The notes beneath the pieces were generated by a model. It did no database searches. It saw only the letters and a list, made by a program, of their open reading frames with translations, and was not told where the DNA came from. A program made the translations under genes and the position numbers. A DNA stretch of 64,000 bases from Roseicyclus mahoneyensis (GTDB taxonomy: Bacteria; Pseudomonadota; Alphaproteobacteria; Rhodobacterales; Rhodobacteraceae). The stretch's first letter is position 1; the number at the start of each line of letters is the position of its first letter. The stretch is taken from contig NZ_QGGW01000004.1 in the NCBI RefSeq assembly GCF_003148775.1, positions 328,071 through 392,070 on the forward strand, in the 5' to 3' direction. Below, piece after piece: positions 63,906 to 64,000 of this stretch.

Positions 63906-64000
63906 TGAGCTACCCCCCGAAAATTGGACAGTGACGGAAGCTACGATCTGAGGTCTGCTGATCCCCAAGACGAGGAGATCAGAATATGTCGAAACGCAGG
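63906..64000 (+). mobile_element. Left end of an IS3-family-like insertion sequence
   Basis: The sequence from 63906 begins TGAGCTACCCCCCGAAAATT and continues GGACA, the type of terminal repeat found in the IS3 family. About 80 bp in, GAGGAG precedes an ATG at 63986 that reads MSKRR, as transposase OrfA proteins of this family often begin. The element interrupts the FkbM gene and runs past the window edge; the other end is not visible. Confidence 0.7.
63986..64000 (+). CDS. Transposase OrfA, first codons only
   Basis: Only five codons (MSKRR) are in the window, after GAGGAG at a suitable distance. The call rests on the IS3-like end upstream and the typical start. Nothing else can be said. 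Confidence 0.5.

Overview
The window is one stretch of a high-GC alphaproteobacterial chromosome. Gene content and order point to Rhodobacterales, probably the Roseobacter/Rhodobacteraceae group. The markers are a split cytochrome c oxidase cluster (ctaC-ctaB-small ORF-ctaG-ctaE-surf1 without ctaD), family-typical small proteins (DUF3572, DUF2842, DUF1467, DUF2065, DUF983), GAAC/GTTC-N7 LexA boxes, ImuA, and a non-pyrrolysine MttB homologue. The genus cannot be fixed from sequence alone. I found no rRNA, no convincing tRNA and no CRISPR array. The coding load is mostly housekeeping.

Layout. 1-7742: an MttB-family methyltransferase cut by the left edge, a HAD phosphatase, a MarR regulator, DUF3572, a PleD-type diguanylate cyclase, an ECF sigma / putative anti-sigma / periplasmic metal-sensor operon next to a four-EF-hand protein, DUF983 and a Nudix hydrolase. 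7799-15858: a drug/metabolite transporter, a fatty-acid desaturase, an XRE-type regulator, an unusual SGNH hydrolase-thioesterase fusion, an aldo/keto reductase, a LexA-boxed imuA without imuB, an MFS transporter and an SDR. 15926-22654: metG, a FAD-linked oxidase, a GNAT, an M16 peptidase and thrC. 22670-27022: the cox assembly/subunit cluster, facing tldD across a candidate FnrL site. 27207-36288: tldD, dprA, topA, a nitroreductase, a CysZ/EI24 protein, DUF1467, methylmalonyl-CoA epimerase and an orphan receiver protein. 36407-47839: aspS, a VCBS-type protein, a ferredoxin, a LexA-boxed stand-alone homologue of the DnaE2 C-terminal OB domain, a lipoprotein, a Deg protease, hflKC with DUF2065, gor, rpiA and thiamine pyrophosphokinase. 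47964-61452: a 776-residue acidic protein, purA, secG, pyrG, a DegT-type aminotransferase, gph, and the glmU-glmS-GNAT-AlkD operon. 61572-64000: a threonine dehydratase-like enzyme, an SDR, and a low-GC FkbM methyltransferase cut by an insertion sequence that runs off the right edge.

How parts work together. The cox cluster supplies subunits II and III, heme O synthase and two assembly factors. glmU and glmS make UDP-GlcNAc and its precursor. hflK/hflC/degP form an envelope quality-control block. Two separate loci carry perfect alphaproteobacterial LexA boxes, and both encode pieces related to the ImuA-ImuB-DnaE2 mutasome, yet neither imuB nor a full dnaE2 is present.

The signals most worth a second look are the dispersed SOS fragments, a roughly 65-nt two-hairpin element found directly 3' of several genes in the sense orientation, the SGNH-thioesterase fusion, the ECF/EF-hand cluster, and the IS-broken FkbM gene.
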